Part shown: in pieces, positions 44,654-53,813 of the stretch
Position numbering within the stretch: the stretch's first letter is position 1
How the letters are laid out: each line of letters opens with the position of its first letter
Source: Flavobacterium sp.
Lineage (GTDB): Bacteria; Bacteroidota; Bacteroidia; Flavobacteriales; Flavobacteriaceae
Length of the DNA: 64,000 nt
Direction: 5' to 3'
Assembly: GCF_024305175.1 (NCBI RefSeq)
Contig: NZ_JAMWYY010000001.1
Location: 1 to 64,000 of the forward strand
The notes under the pieces: model-generated
Databases searched by the model: none
What the model was told of the DNA's origin: nothing
Seen by the model: the letters and a program-made list of their open reading frames with translations, nothing else
Made by a program: the position numbers and the translations under genes

Positions 44654-44661
44654 CAAAAGTA
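44654..44661 (-). promoter_or_regulatory. -7 promoter element of ppa
   Basis: Minus-strand TACTTTTG, exact TAnnTTTG match, 35 nt before the ppa start codon. Confidence 0.5.
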
Positions 44662-44760
44662 GCACAAAAATACAGTAATGCAAGCTAAAATCAGGTTAAT
44701 GACTATATCATTTTAACATATTTACATAATGATAACAGCAGGATAGCATGCAAATAAAAA

Positions 44761-44782
44761 AGCCCCCGTTAACACGGAGGCT
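44761..44782 (-). terminator. terminator downstream of the first six-cysteine lipoprotein
   Basis: AGCCCCCGT / ACGGAGGCT stem with one C-A mismatch and a 4-nt loop, followed on the minus strand by TTTTTTATTT. Confidence 0.7.
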
Positions 44783-44807
44783 GTCTATATATTTTTACGA
44801 TACTGTA

Positions 44808-45371
44808 TTAAAATGACGATTCGCTTTTAGAGCAGTCATATTCAGAGCAGCCATTTTCCTGGCAATATGCAACCCTTTTGCCGTTTATAAGCAGGTAAGA
44901 CAGGTTACAGCCGCTTACACAGCCATCACAAGATACGGTTTTAACAAAACCATTATCTGAATATAAGATAAACTTAGTATCTGCCTTTTCAAGTTGCAGG
45001 CTTATGGTTTGCCCGTTCTTATCGCTGCCTATTAAAAAGTAACCTTTATCTGTAGGGTCGTTATCAGCAATCATGCCTGTAATAAAAATATCCTGCAGGG
45101 TAGTTGGCCTGCCTTCATTTGCAAGTACTGCCTCAAGGTCAGCTTTCAATAAATCGGCATCGGCGGTAATTATATATTCACCGTTTACTTCTTCCCCTAT
45201 ATAGGTTTGCCAATAGTAGGCCCTGTTCATATCTTCGGCTACCTGTTCTTCAGACAGTGCCGAGGCACTGCTGTTCATGTCCATATCAGATACGGTTGCA
45301 TCATTACTGCATGATGTTGCTGCAAGTGCAAAGGCAAAAAATGCTGTGGCTTTTAGTAGATAGTTTTTCAT
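44808..45371 (-). CDS. lipoprotein with C-terminal six-cysteine domain
   Basis: 187 residues: lipoprotein signal with Cys21 (AATSC), a polar Ser/Met/Asp linker, a middle alpha/beta domain and a C-terminal cluster Cys148, 151, 155, 170, 175, 180 around NGKRVAYC. I do not recognise the family. The neighbouring gene (45470-45964) has the same plan, including a 15-residue distance between the third and fourth cysteines. The cysteines could bind metal or form disulfides; which is unknown. Separate transcription is likely because the two genes are 98 nt apart. Confidence 0.65.
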   Translation of the reverse strand: MKNYLLKATAFFAFALAATSCSNDATVSDMDMNSSASALSEEQVAEDMNRAYYWQTYIGEEVNGEYIITADADLLKADLEAVLANEGRPTTLQDIFITGMIADNDPTDKGYFLIGSDKNGQTISLQLEKADTKFILYSDNGFVKTVSCDGCVSGCNLSYLLINGKRVAYCQENGCSEYDCSKSESSF

Positions 45372-45469
45372 AGCGAGTATATTTTAGCTGATAAATATCC
45401 ACTAAATTACTTCTTTACGGGCAACCATCTACCAACAAAATGTTAAGAGTGCAGGCGTTTAAGAAAAGA

Positions 45470-45964
45470 TTAACGCACTTCTGTTTCGTGCTTTTTACAA
45501 TCGAGGCACGGTGTGCAGTTTATGTATTTTTTTCCGCTGCGGACACTTACTACAGGCAGGCAGCCATCATCACAAAGTCCGGAGCAAACTACAAGCGGCA
45601 GTGCCCTGCCTGAATCTTCAGAATGCTCGAAATATAATTTACCTTCTTTAAGTGTAAGTAAAGAAGCTGTCTTTATAGCGCCGTCGTCTGTCCGCGCCAG
45701 CAGCATGTAGTATTCACCCGGGTCCCCTCCTTCTGTAGTCCCTTTAACAATTTCAAAGCCAATAAGGCTTGCATCTTTCCCTCCCTTTTTAATTGCCGCT
45801 TCCCATTTGGTTTTAACAGCAGCAATGTCAGCAAGTTCTGCCTCTCCGTTATTGCTTGTGCCCACTACAATGTCAGCATAATTTACTGATGGTAATTCTT
45901 TTTCGTTATTCTTACACGAAACCAAACCCAGTGCAAAAAGAGCAAATATGCAAAGAGACTTCAT
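45470..45964 (-). CDS. lipoprotein with C-terminal six-cysteine domain (second copy)
   Basis: 164 residues: lipoprotein signal with Cys17 (GLVSC), middle domain with YMLLARTDDGAIKTASLLTL (compare YFLIGSDKNGQTISLQL in the neighbour), and C-terminal cysteines 127, 131, 135, 150, 153, 156 around SGKKYINC. The closing CTPCLDC looks like a metal- or redox-type double CxxC. Probably a diverged tandem paralog of the next gene on this strand. Function unknown. Confidence 0.65.
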   Translation of the reverse strand: MKSLCIFALFALGLVSCKNNEKELPSVNYADIVVGTSNNGEAELADIAAVKTKWEAAIKKGGKDASLIGFEIVKGTTEGGDPGEYYMLLARTDDGAIKTASLLTLKEGKLYFEHSEDSGRALPLVVCSGLCDDGCLPVVSVRSGKKYINCTPCLDCKKHETEVR

Positions 45965-46027
45965 GATGTTTTTTGTAAAGTTAGTTATTACGAAAATACA
46001 ATATTTTAAACAACATTAACTTTTTTT

Positions 46028-48520
46028 TTAAAAGTGCAGGCCAAAAACACCTTTAATAGTAAAACGGTTGGCATCGGGCAGGTTAAGGTAACTTCCGCGC
46101 CATGCAAAATCAATACGGAAAACTTTAAAGATGTTGCCTATTCCTGCATGGTACTCCCAGTACACATCTTCGGGGGCACGGTAGGTAATAGTACTGGCAT
46201 TAAGCCTTATATTCTCTTCTGATACCGTACCGTAAACCCCTTTAATACCTACAATTTCCCTAAGGTTTAAATCGCGCAGAAAAGGTATGCGTGAAAACAG
46301 CCTGCCGCTGAAATTATGCTCAAGGTGCAGCGATACGTATTCATCTGCAACAAATTCATAATAGTTCATCAGGTTATAGGTATTGTCAATTATAAAATAG
46401 GACTGGTTACCCGGAATAACACTCATTAACCCCAACGGTACTGCTCCAAAAGTTTTTCCTGCCTCTACAGTAGAGAAGAAGCGCCCAAAGCCGCCTATGA
46501 GTATTGGCTGCCTGTAATAAAACTGAAGTTTCTGGTAATTAAAGTCGCTGCCAAAAACACCCTCAATACCCTGCGAAAAGTTAACATAAAACCTCGGGTA
46601 GTCATCATCATCAACATCAGAACGCTCTACACCATATCCAATAGTGCGCCTGCCGGGGGTATAATCTATAGTAAAGCCAAACTCATACTGTTGCAGGTCG
46701 CTGCGCACACCTTTAGAAGGGTCGTTAGGATCTATAAAATAATCGAGGCTGAATGTTGGCGATGCCGATTTTAATGTACGGTAGGAGAAGCTGGTACGGA
46801 AAACAACATTTTTCCATTGTTCTATCTCAGCCGAAAAGTTAGAGTAATTTATAGAGGTCAGCTTTGTATTGTCTCCGCTTGCAAAAATAGCAGATGACGC
46901 AAAGCTCCTGCCCAGCACATCGGGCGAGCCGGTAAGGCTTACCCCTATCTGCTCTATATCGCGCCGGTTACCTGCTGCCAGTATAATACGCTTTTTCTTG
47001 TCAACCATCCATTTACCCGATATACCATACTTAAACTGGTTATCTTTAAAACCGTAGGCTGTGTAACCTTCCAACCTCCATGGGTCGTTCTGCCCATAGT
47101 ACGTACGCCCGCCTGTGCGCAGCCTTAGCCCTTCTATGTCATTATAGCCAAAGGTTGAAAATATAGGCCCATAATCAAAATTACCCATCTGGTAGTAGCC
47201 GCTGCCAAGCGTGGCTACAACGGTGTACATCCGTTTAAATTTGGGGACTGTTTTAAGGGTATCGAGCATTTTATATACCGCTTTTTCATCTTTGTTGAGC
47301 GACTCAAAGCGGTTTTCTGCCCAATAATCGTCAGAGCGGGTATTTATGGTGTCATTATAGAAGTTGACTTCTTTCCTGTAAAAATCATCCGGTTTTTTAA
47401 TATCGAACTCATAATCGCGGAACAAGGTGGTACGCTTACCGTAAACACCTTTTGATTCATCTTTTTTACGCAGTGCAAAATCTGTCATCAGGTGGTCGCG
47501 CTTTAGCAGGAAAACAGAGTCGTTAAGCACATCAAACTCCTGCTCTATATACATATCCTTAACAAAATTGATGTTTGCCCCTTTACTGGCAGCCATGCTT
47601 ATTTTTTTTATAGCAAAAGTGGTATCATTCACCCAAAAGTTACCTTTAAAGGTAAGCTCGCCTTTACGCCTGGGGTAAAACACTATATTAAAGCAGTATT
47701 TGTTATCTATATATGCAGTATCGGCAAGCACATAGTTATATACATTTATACCCGTGCGCGATAATGGGCTCACAAAATCTTTATCAAAAAACTTAAGGTA
47801 ATTATCATATACATCATAATCGGCATACAGGTCTTTTACAAAGGCAATAATTTGCTGGTTATCGCTAAAGCCGGAGTTTTTATTGGCTTGCAGTATTTCC
47901 TTTTCGCTGTTGGTTGTATTGTCGCCATATACCTCGCTTATACTTTCGTTTATGAATATTGGCAGGTAGGTTTTACCGGTAACGCTTGATGTATCTACAT
48001 GTTTAAATATAAACTCCATGCCCCGGAATATCTTACTGTTCATAAAGGCACTGTCTATATTATTCATGTCAAACTCTACCTTTTCATACTTGTCATACTG
48101 GTACTGCTTAAACATGCGCAAACCATTTTTGCGCCTGCGTTCCCATATTTTTCGGAGTATATCAAGGGCAGGGTTATTTTTTTTGGAGGTCTTGCCCGAA
48201 TACAGCACTACCTCTTTAAGCTCCTGGGCTTCGGCTAACTTTACTTTTATTCCATAATTAACCGGACCTGTAAGCTCTACCTGTTTGGTAGAAAAGCCTA
48301 CAAACGAAACTACTATTGCCTGATAAGTATTGGCAGATTCAAGATAAAACTTTCCGTTTTCATCTGTAATCACGCCTTCACTGGAGTCTTTAAAATATAC
48401 ATTTACAAAAGGCAGGGGCAAATTGGCATTATCTACAACCGTTCCCTCTACCTTTGTTTGAGCAAAAAGGGAACCTGCCCACAACAGCAAGGCCCCTATA
48501 AACAGTAATTTCTCTTTCAT
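46028..48520 (-). CDS. DUF5686/carboxypeptidase-like regulatory domain outer-membrane protein
   Basis: 830 residues: signal peptide (about 1-20), carboxypeptidase-like regulatory domain (about 22-100, VEGTVVDNANLPLPFVNVYFKD and GVITDENGKFYLES), a long middle region typical of DUF5686 (KNPALDILRKIWERRRKNGL) and a C-terminal barrel ending FTIKGVFGLHF. The family is an outer-membrane protein of Bacteroidetes with no proven function. It is followed downstream by the lipoprotein pair but is probably transcribed separately from them. Confidence 0.87.
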   Translation of the reverse strand: MKEKLLFIGALLLWAGSLFAQTKVEGTVVDNANLPLPFVNVYFKDSSEGVITDENGKFYLESANTYQAIVVSFVGFSTKQVELTGPVNYGIKVKLAEAQELKEVVLYSGKTSKKNNPALDILRKIWERRRKNGLRMFKQYQYDKYEKVEFDMNNIDSAFMNSKIFRGMEFIFKHVDTSSVTGKTYLPIFINESISEVYGDNTTNSEKEILQANKNSGFSDNQQIIAFVKDLYADYDVYDNYLKFFDKDFVSPLSRTGINVYNYVLADTAYIDNKYCFNIVFYPRRKGELTFKGNFWVNDTTFAIKKISMAASKGANINFVKDMYIEQEFDVLNDSVFLLKRDHLMTDFALRKKDESKGVYGKRTTLFRDYEFDIKKPDDFYRKEVNFYNDTINTRSDDYWAENRFESLNKDEKAVYKMLDTLKTVPKFKRMYTVVATLGSGYYQMGNFDYGPIFSTFGYNDIEGLRLRTGGRTYYGQNDPWRLEGYTAYGFKDNQFKYGISGKWMVDKKKRIILAAGNRRDIEQIGVSLTGSPDVLGRSFASSAIFASGDNTKLTSINYSNFSAEIEQWKNVVFRTSFSYRTLKSASPTFSLDYFIDPNDPSKGVRSDLQQYEFGFTIDYTPGRRTIGYGVERSDVDDDDYPRFYVNFSQGIEGVFGSDFNYQKLQFYYRQPILIGGFGRFFSTVEAGKTFGAVPLGLMSVIPGNQSYFIIDNTYNLMNYYEFVADEYVSLHLEHNFSGRLFSRIPFLRDLNLREIVGIKGVYGTVSEENIRLNASTITYRAPEDVYWEYHAGIGNIFKVFRIDFAWRGSYLNLPDANRFTIKGVFGLHF

Positions 48521-48536
48521 ATATGCATATAAACAA

Positions 48537-48566
48537 AAACTTCATCACAATAGTATGATGAAGTTT
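48537..48566 (-). terminator. terminator downstream of pdhB
   Basis: 11-bp perfect stem AAACTTCATCA / TGATGAAGTTT with an 8-nt loop, followed on the minus strand by TTGTTT. It lies between pdhB and the DUF5686 gene. Confidence 0.75.
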
Positions 48567-48590
48567 CAAATATAAGAGTTTTATTTCTCC

Positions 48591-49571
48591 TTATTTTTTG
48601 TACATAACTTTTTTAACTGCCTTTATAACATCATCTGCATTTGGCAACCATTCCTTAAGCAAAGCCGGGGAATATGGAGCAGGCGTATCGGCTGTTGTTA
48701 TACGCTGTATCGGGGCATCAAGGTAATCAAAAGCGCGCTCCTGAACTATATAAGTTATCTCTGAAGCCACGCTGGCAAACGGCCATGCCTCTTCAAGCAC
48801 TACAAGCCTGTTGGTTTTCTTTACAGATTCCAATATGGCATTATGATCCATCGGGCGAACTGTCCTTAAATCAATCACCTCACAGCTTATGCCTTCCTTC
48901 TCTAATTCTTCGGCAGCTTTAAGCGCCTCTTTAATTATCTTACCGAAAGATACGATGGTTACATCTTTACCTTCTCTTTTTATATCAGCAACACCAAGCG
49001 GAATGGTATATTCACCTTCAGGCACTTCGCCCTTATCACCATACATCTGCTCACTCTCCATAAAGATAACAGGGTCATTATCGCGGATAGCCGACTTTAA
49101 AAGCCCTTTTGCATCATAAGGTGTAGAAGGCACTACTACCTTTAAACCGGGAGTGTTGGCATACCAGTTCTCAAACGCCTGAGAGTGGGTTGCCGCAAGT
49201 TGGCCCGCTGAAGCGGTAGGCCCGCGGAAAACGATAGGGCAATCAAACTGCCCTGCCGACATCTGGCGTATTTTTGCTGCATTATTAATAATTTGGTCTA
49301 TCCCAACCAGAGAGAAGTTAAAGGTCATAAACTCTACAATAGGCCTGTTGCCGTTCATGGCGCTGCCTACTGCAATACCGGCAAAACCAAGTTCTGCAAT
49401 CGGGGTATCAATTACCCTTTTCGGGCCAAACTCATCAAGCATGCCTTTAGAGGCTTTATAAGCACCGTTATATTCGGCAACCTCTTCACCCATTAGATAT
49501 ACTGATTCGTCGCGGCGCATTTCTTCGCTCATAGCCTCGCAAACAGCTTCCCTGAATTGTATCGTTCTCAT
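48591..49571 (-). CDS. pdhB: pyruvate dehydrogenase E1 component, beta subunit
   Basis: 326-residue transketolase-like beta subunit of a 2-oxo-acid dehydrogenase E1. Motifs: REAVCEAMSEEMRRDESVYLMGEEVAEYNGAYK (thiamine-diphosphate-contacting Glu region), RVIDTPIAELGFAGIAVGSA, and the C-terminal EEAWPFASVASEI. Similarity to the PdhB pattern MRTIQFREAVCEAMSEEMRRD is strong, which favours pyruvate over branched-chain substrates. The alpha subunit and E2 are not in this window. A -7 element lies at 49604-49611. Confidence 0.9.
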   Translation of the reverse strand: MRTIQFREAVCEAMSEEMRRDESVYLMGEEVAEYNGAYKASKGMLDEFGPKRVIDTPIAELGFAGIAVGSAMNGNRPIVEFMTFNFSLVGIDQIINNAAKIRQMSAGQFDCPIVFRGPTASAGQLAATHSQAFENWYANTPGLKVVVPSTPYDAKGLLKSAIRDNDPVIFMESEQMYGDKGEVPEGEYTIPLGVADIKREGKDVTIVSFGKIIKEALKAAEELEKEGISCEVIDLRTVRPMDHNAILESVKKTNRLVVLEEAWPFASVASEITYIVQERAFDYLDAPIQRITTADTPAPYSPALLKEWLPNADDVIKAVKKVMYKK

Positions 49572-49603
49572 GTATGTACGTTTATCGGTATTAATGTGAA
49601 TGG

Positions 49604-49611
49604 CAAAAATA
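49604..49611 (-). promoter_or_regulatory. -7 promoter element of pdhB
   Basis: Minus-strand TATTTTTG, exact TAnnTTTG match, 32 nt before pdhB. The 280-nt divergent gap to etfB (49572-49851) otherwise shows only AT-rich sequence; near etfB, TAATTTCG is one mismatch from the -7 consensus. Confidence 0.45.
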
Positions 49612-49851
49612 AAACATTTTCAGTTATTATGCCGGGTTACTTATACTTTTACTGAAATGTTTTCAAGTTATTGCAAATACGTTCAAATATTATTAATAAC
49701 AGCATACGAAACCGTTTTATAAATTCGATGTTCAGAAAAAAGGATTGAATTTTTTACAATAATCAAATTTTATATGCATGCATAGTTTTTTATTCGGAAT
49801 ATTTTATTAATTTCGTAACGGAAAACAATCAACTCCTATAAAACAATAGAA

Positions 49852-50598
49852 ATGAAAATATTAGTTTGCATCAGCCACGTGCCTGATACTACTTCAAAAA
49901 TCAATTTTACTAACGGAGACAGCGAATTTGACACCAACGGAGTGCAGTTTGTAATTAACCCGAATGATGAGTTCGGGCTTACGCGCGCTATATGGTTCAA
50001 AGAACAGCAGGGAGCTAATGTAACCGTGGTTAATGTGGGCGGTACCGATGCCGAAGCCACTCTGCGCAAAGCACTTGCTATTGGCGCTGATGAGGCTATA
50101 AGGGTAAATGCTAACCCTACAGACGGTTATTTTGTTGCCAAACAACTTGCCGAAGTGGTAAAAAACGGTTCTTATGACCTTGTTATAGCCGGTAAAGAAT
50201 CTTTAGATTATAACGGCGGTATGGTACCGGGCATGCTTGCTGCAATGCTGGGTTACGACTTTGTTAACTCATGCATAAAGCTTGATGTTAATGGAACCGA
50301 TGCTACAGCGGTAAGGGAAATAGACGGCGGTAAAGAAACACTAAGCACAAAACTGCCATTGGTTATAGGCGGACAAAAAGGGCTTGTAGAAGAAAAAGAC
50401 CTTAAAATACCTAACATGCGCGGTATTATGATGGCGCGCCAAAAACAGCTTAACGTTCTTGAGCCTGTACAGGCAAATAATGCCACCTCAGCCGTTAAGT
50501 TTGAAAAGCCTGCTCCAAAATCGGCTGTTAAGCTGATTAGCCCCGATAATCTTGACGAGCTTGTAAACCTGTTGCACAACGAGGCAAAGGTAATTTAA
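49852..50598 (+). CDS. etfB: electron transfer flavoprotein beta subunit
   Basis: 248-residue ETF beta subunit; with EtfA it carries electrons from acyl-CoA dehydrogenases to the quinone pool. Motifs: MKILVCISHVPDTTSKI at the N terminus, FVINPNDEFGLTRAI, and VIAGKESLDYNGGMVPGMLAAMLGYDFV; the C-terminal region LPLVIGGQKGLVEEKDLKIPNMRGIMMARQK binds AMP in the family. etfA follows 94 nt downstream on the same strand. The gap holds AT-rich repeated words (ATTGATTAATTAGTTAAT, AATTGATACATTGATA). Confidence 0.95.
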   Translation: MKILVCISHVPDTTSKINFTNGDSEFDTNGVQFVINPNDEFGLTRAIWFKEQQGANVTVVNVGGTDAEATLRKALAIGADEAIRVNANPTDGYFVAKQLAEVVKNGSYDLVIAGKESLDYNGGMVPGMLAAMLGYDFVNSCIKLDVNGTDATAVREIDGGKETLSTKLPLVIGGQKGLVEEKDLKIPNMRGIMMARQKQLNVLEPVQANNATSAVKFEKPAPKSAVKLISPDNLDELVNLLHNEAKVI

Positions 50599-50692
50599 TA
50601 TACCAATATTGATTAATTAGTTAATGTAACAATTGAGGATAATAAAAAGTAATTGATACATTGATATATTAAACCATTAAAAAATTAAAAAA

Positions 50693-51661
50693 ATGTCAAT
50701 TTTAATATACGCAGAATCGGCAGAGGGCAAATTCAAAAAAACTGCTTTTGAGCTTGCTTCTTATGCTAAAAAAATAGCCGGCGAAGCCGGTACCACCGTT
50801 ACCGCACTTACTATTAATGCTGCCGACAGTTCAGCGCTTGGCAACTATGATGTAGATAAAGTGCTTAATGTACAAAACGATAAATTAAAATCGTTCAACG
50901 CTAAAGCTTATGCCGATGTAATTAAGCAGGCTGCACAAAAAGAAGATGCTAAAATTGTACTTTTCAGCGCTACTACTGATAGCCTTTATACAGCGCCGCT
51001 TGTAGCCGTTGCCCTTGAGGCAGGCTATGCAAGCAACGTAGTGGCTTTACCGGAAAGCCTTTCACCTTTCCGCGTTAAGCGTAACGCTTTCTCTAACAAG
51101 GCGTTTAATATTACCGAAGTAAATACTGATGTAAAAGTGCTTGCCCTTGCTAAAAACTCTTTTGGCCTTGTTGAGTCGGCTTCATCTCCTTCAACAGAAG
51201 ATTTTGCACCGTCATTAAACGATAATGATTTTACAGTTAAGGTTGAATCTACCGAAAAGGTAACAGGTAAGGTAACCATTGCAGATGCCGAAGTTGTGGT
51301 ATCTGGTGGCCGCGGACTAAAAGGCCCGGAAAACTGGGGAATGCTTGAAGATCTTGCACAGGCGTTAGGCGCAGCCACTGCCTGCTCTAAGCCCGTATCT
51401 GACCTGGGTTGGAGGCCTCACAGTGAGCACGTAGGCCAGACCGGCAAGCCGGTTGCCAGCAACCTGTATGTGGCAGTAGGTATCAGCGGTGCTATACAGC
51501 ATATTGCAGGTATAAACTCATCTAAAGTAAAAGTGGTTATAAACTCTGACCCTGATGCGCCTTTCTTTAAAGTTGCAGACTATGGTGTGGTAGGCGATGC
51601 TTTTGAAATAGTACCAAAGCTTACAGAAAAAATAAAAGAGTTTAAAGCCAATAACTCATAA
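50693..51661 (+). CDS. etfA: electron transfer flavoprotein alpha subunit
   Basis: 322-residue ETF alpha subunit binding FAD at its C-terminal domain: GGRGLKGPENWGMLEDLAQALGAA, then GQTGKPVASNLYVAVGISGAIQHIAG and INSDPDAPFFKVADYGVVGD, all standard family motifs. Pairs with EtfB. A terminator with a promoter element in its loop follows 28 nt after the stop. Confidence 0.96.
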   Translation: MSILIYAESAEGKFKKTAFELASYAKKIAGEAGTTVTALTINAADSSALGNYDVDKVLNVQNDKLKSFNAKAYADVIKQAAQKEDAKIVLFSATTDSLYTAPLVAVALEAGYASNVVALPESLSPFRVKRNAFSNKAFNITEVNTDVKVLALAKNSFGLVESASSPSTEDFAPSLNDNDFTVKVESTEKVTGKVTIADAEVVVSGGRGLKGPENWGMLEDLAQALGAATACSKPVSDLGWRPHSEHVGQTGKPVASNLYVAVGISGAIQHIAGINSSKVKVVINSDPDAPFFKVADYGVVGDAFEIVPKLTEKIKEFKANNS

Positions 51662-51688
51662 TTTTATTATAAATTGTGCCCATTAAAG

Positions 51689-51734
51689 GGCTATCCGCAC
51701 AGGGATGGTGTATCTTTGGCGGATAGCCTTTTTT
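51689..51734 (+). terminator. terminator of etfBA
   Basis: Perfect 10-bp stem GGCTATCCGC / GCGGATAGCC, 20-nt loop, then T6. The loop contains the -7 element of the next gene. Confidence 0.85.
51711..51718 (+). promoter_or_regulatory. -7 promoter element of the bifunctional nuclease gene
   Basis: TATCTTTG, exact TAnnTTTG match, inside the loop of the etfBA terminator and 36 nt before the next start codon. Confidence 0.55.
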
Positions 51735-51754
51735 AGTTTATCGTAAAGATTAAT

Positions 51755-52372
51755 ATGAGCTTAGTAAAACTTAACATTAAAGGGATATCATACAGCCAGA
51801 CACAAAACGGGGCGTATGCACTAATCCTGAATGAAGTAGACGGAGAACGTAAATTACCAATAGTTATAGGCGCTTTTGAAGCACAAAGCATAGCAATTGC
51901 CCTTGAAAAAGAAATTAAGCCGCCAAGGCCGCTAACACATGACCTGTTTAAGAACTTTGCCGACAGGTTTGATATTGCCGTAAAGCAGGTTATCATCCAT
52001 AAGCTGGTAGATGGCGTTTTCTTTTCGAGCATTATTTGCGAAAGGGATAAAATAGAAGAAATTATAGATGCCCGCACATCTGATGCTATTGCGCTGGCAC
52101 TTCGATTCAATGCCCCAATTTTTACTTACAAGAACATACTTGATAAAGCCGGTATATACCTTAAAATTAATCCTGAGCCGGAAGGCGAGGGCGAAGAAGG
52201 AGCCGATATATTAAGCCAGCCGGAAACCTTTGGCACCGAAACCGTTTCGGGAGAAGGCTACAGCCAGTATAGCCTGCAGGAGCTTAACGAAATGCTGGAA
52301 GGCGCAGTGCAGAATGAAGATTATGAAAAAGCCGCAAAAATACGCGATGAAATATCAAAGCGGGAAAGCTGA
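51755..52372 (+). CDS. bifunctional nuclease family protein (DUF151 plus UVR domain)
   Basis: 205 residues. An N-terminal DUF151/bifunctional-nuclease domain (about 1-130; LPIVIGAFEAQSIAIALE and ARTSDAIALALRFNAPIF) is followed by an acidic linker (PEGEGEEGADI) and a C-terminal UVR-like helical hairpin (MLEGAVQNEDYEKAAKIRDEISKRE). Relatives have RNase and DNase activity; the role in this phylum is unproven. It has its own promoter and terminator. Confidence 0.88.
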   Translation: MSLVKLNIKGISYSQTQNGAYALILNEVDGERKLPIVIGAFEAQSIAIALEKEIKPPRPLTHDLFKNFADRFDIAVKQVIIHKLVDGVFFSSIICERDKIEEIIDARTSDAIALALRFNAPIFTYKNILDKAGIYLKINPEPEGEGEEGADILSQPETFGTETVSGEGYSQYSLQELNEMLEGAVQNEDYEKAAKIRDEISKRES

Positions 52373-52412
52373 TACAATTTGAAAATTAATCAATTTTAAG
52401 ATTAGATAATGG

Positions 52413-52439
52413 AGCTGCTCTTTAAAGGGCAGCTTTTTT
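52413..52439 (+). terminator. terminator of the bifunctional nuclease gene
   Basis: Near-perfect palindrome AGCTGCTCTTT / AAAGGGCAGCT with one G-T pair, followed by TTTTT. Confidence 0.8.
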
Positions 52440-52595
52440 GTTGTGGATAAATTGACTCATAAAGAAATTATCTGTAAAGCATAATTGCTGAATATTTTTA
52501 TATTTTGCAGAATGAAAATTTACAGTAAAAACAACTCATTTGTTGTTGTAGAATTTCATTTTCAAATTTTCAAATTGACTAATTTTCAAATTAAG

Positions 52596-53441
52596 ATGAA
52601 GCAATATCACGACTTAGTAAAGCATGTATTGGAGAGCGGCACCCAAAAGGGCGACAGGACAGGGACAGGAACAATAAGCGTGTTTGGCTACCAGATGCGT
52701 TTTAACCTCAGTGAAGGCTTCCCCTTGGTAACTACCAAAAAACTGCACCTCAAGTCGATAATACATGAATTGCTCTGGTTTCTTAAAGGTGACACTAACA
52801 TAAAATACCTTAATGAAAACGGCGTACGCATTTGGGATGAGTGGGCAGATGAAAATGGCAACCTGGGACCTGTTTACGGTCACCAGTGGCGCAACTGGGA
52901 CAGCCGCGAAATAGACCAGATTACAGAGCTTATAGAAACGCTGAAAACGAACCCTAACAGCCGCCGTATGCTCGTGAGTGCATGGAACCCCGGTGTACTG
53001 CCGGATACTTCAAAATCGTTTGCTGAAAATGTGGCCGAAGGCAAAGTGGCGCTACCACCCTGCCATGCATTTTTCCAGTTTTATGTAGCCCCTGCCGATA
53101 AAGACGGTGGCAAGCCAAAGCTATCATGCCAGCTATACCAGCGTAGCGCCGATATATTTTTAGGCGTACCTTTCAATATAGCTTCATACGCCCTGCTTAC
53201 CATGATGATAGCACAGGTTTGCGATATGGAACCAGGCGATTTTATTCACACATTTGGAGATGCACACATATACAACAACCATATAGAGCAGTTGCAGCTA
53301 CAGCTATCGCGCGAACCGCGCCCGCTGCCGCAAATGATACTGAATCCAGAGGTTAAGGATATCTTTAGTTTTACGTATGATGATTTTACATTGGTAAATT
53401 ATGACCCGCACCCGCACATAAAAGGTGCAGTTGCTGTATAA
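52596..53441 (+). CDS. thyA: thymidylate synthase
   Basis: 281-residue ThyA making dTMP from dUMP with 5,10-methylene-THF. Motifs: [22 protein letters not shown] at the start, active-site [11 protein letters not shown], and [21 protein letters not shown]. The frame is open further upstream to 52485, but the extra 37 residues are AT-encoded and start beyond the conserved N terminus; the ATG at 52596 ([10 protein letters not shown]) fits other ThyA proteins. The upstream DNA has a repeated CAAATT word (TTTTCAAATTTTCAAATTGA). Followed by a 2TM gene and folA, which recycles the dihydrofolate ThyA produces. Confidence 0.95.
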   Translation: MKQYHDLVKHVLESGTQKGDRTGTGTISVFGYQMRFNLSEGFPLVTTKKLHLKSIIHELLWFLKGDTNIKYLNENGVRIWDEWADENGNLGPVYGHQWRNWDSREIDQITELIETLKTNPNSRRMLVSAWNPGVLPDTSKSFAENVAEGKVALPPCHAFFQFYVAPADKDGGKPKLSCQLYQRSADIFLGVPFNIASYALLTMMIAQVCDMEPGDFIHTFGDAHIYNNHIEQLQLQLSREPRPLPQMILNPEVKDIFSFTYDDFTLVNYDPHPHIKGAVAV

Positions 53442-53474
53442 TTTTTTTCATTATCTTTAGGTAAAAACCAACGT

Positions 53475-53813
53475 ATGGAAAAAAACCAACAGCAATTGTA
53501 TGAGTATGCCCGAAAGCGGGTAAAGCAGAAAAAACGGGTTTACCTGCATTTTATCCTCTTTTTTGTAGGGAGTATTTTTTTATACATTATCAACAAATGG
53601 CTCAATGTTCGCGAAGAGTACAACTGGTACCTGTGGGCCATAACTGCCTGGGCATTTTTGTTTATCATGCACTTTATAAAGATTTTTGTTATTGAGAGCT
53701 TTATAAATAAAAAGTGGGAACAGGAGCAGATTGAAAAGCTGGTGGCCCGCCAGGAGCGCCGCATAGGCCAGTTGGAAAAGAAAATAGAAAGCGATAACAA
53801 TAACCAGCAGTAA
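53475..53813 (+). CDS. 2TM-domain protein
   Basis: 112 residues with two hydrophobic helices (about 21-41 and 48-74) and a basic, coiled-coil-like C-terminal tail (QIEKLVARQERRIGQLEKKIES). It matches the small '2TM domain' membrane protein family of Bacteroidetes, function unknown. Sits between thyA and folA; its TAA overlaps the folA ATG by one base (TAATG), so translation is coupled. Confidence 0.78.
   Translation: MEKNQQQLYEYARKRVKQKKRVYLHFILFFVGSIFLYIINKWLNVREEYNWYLWAITAWAFLFIMHFIKIFVIESFINKKWEQEQIEKLVARQERRIGQLEKKIESDNNNQQ

Noticed and set aside
52485..52595. Upstream extension of thyA
   Set aside because: The added 37 residues are AT-encoded, contain intergenic repeat words and precede the conserved ThyA N terminus.
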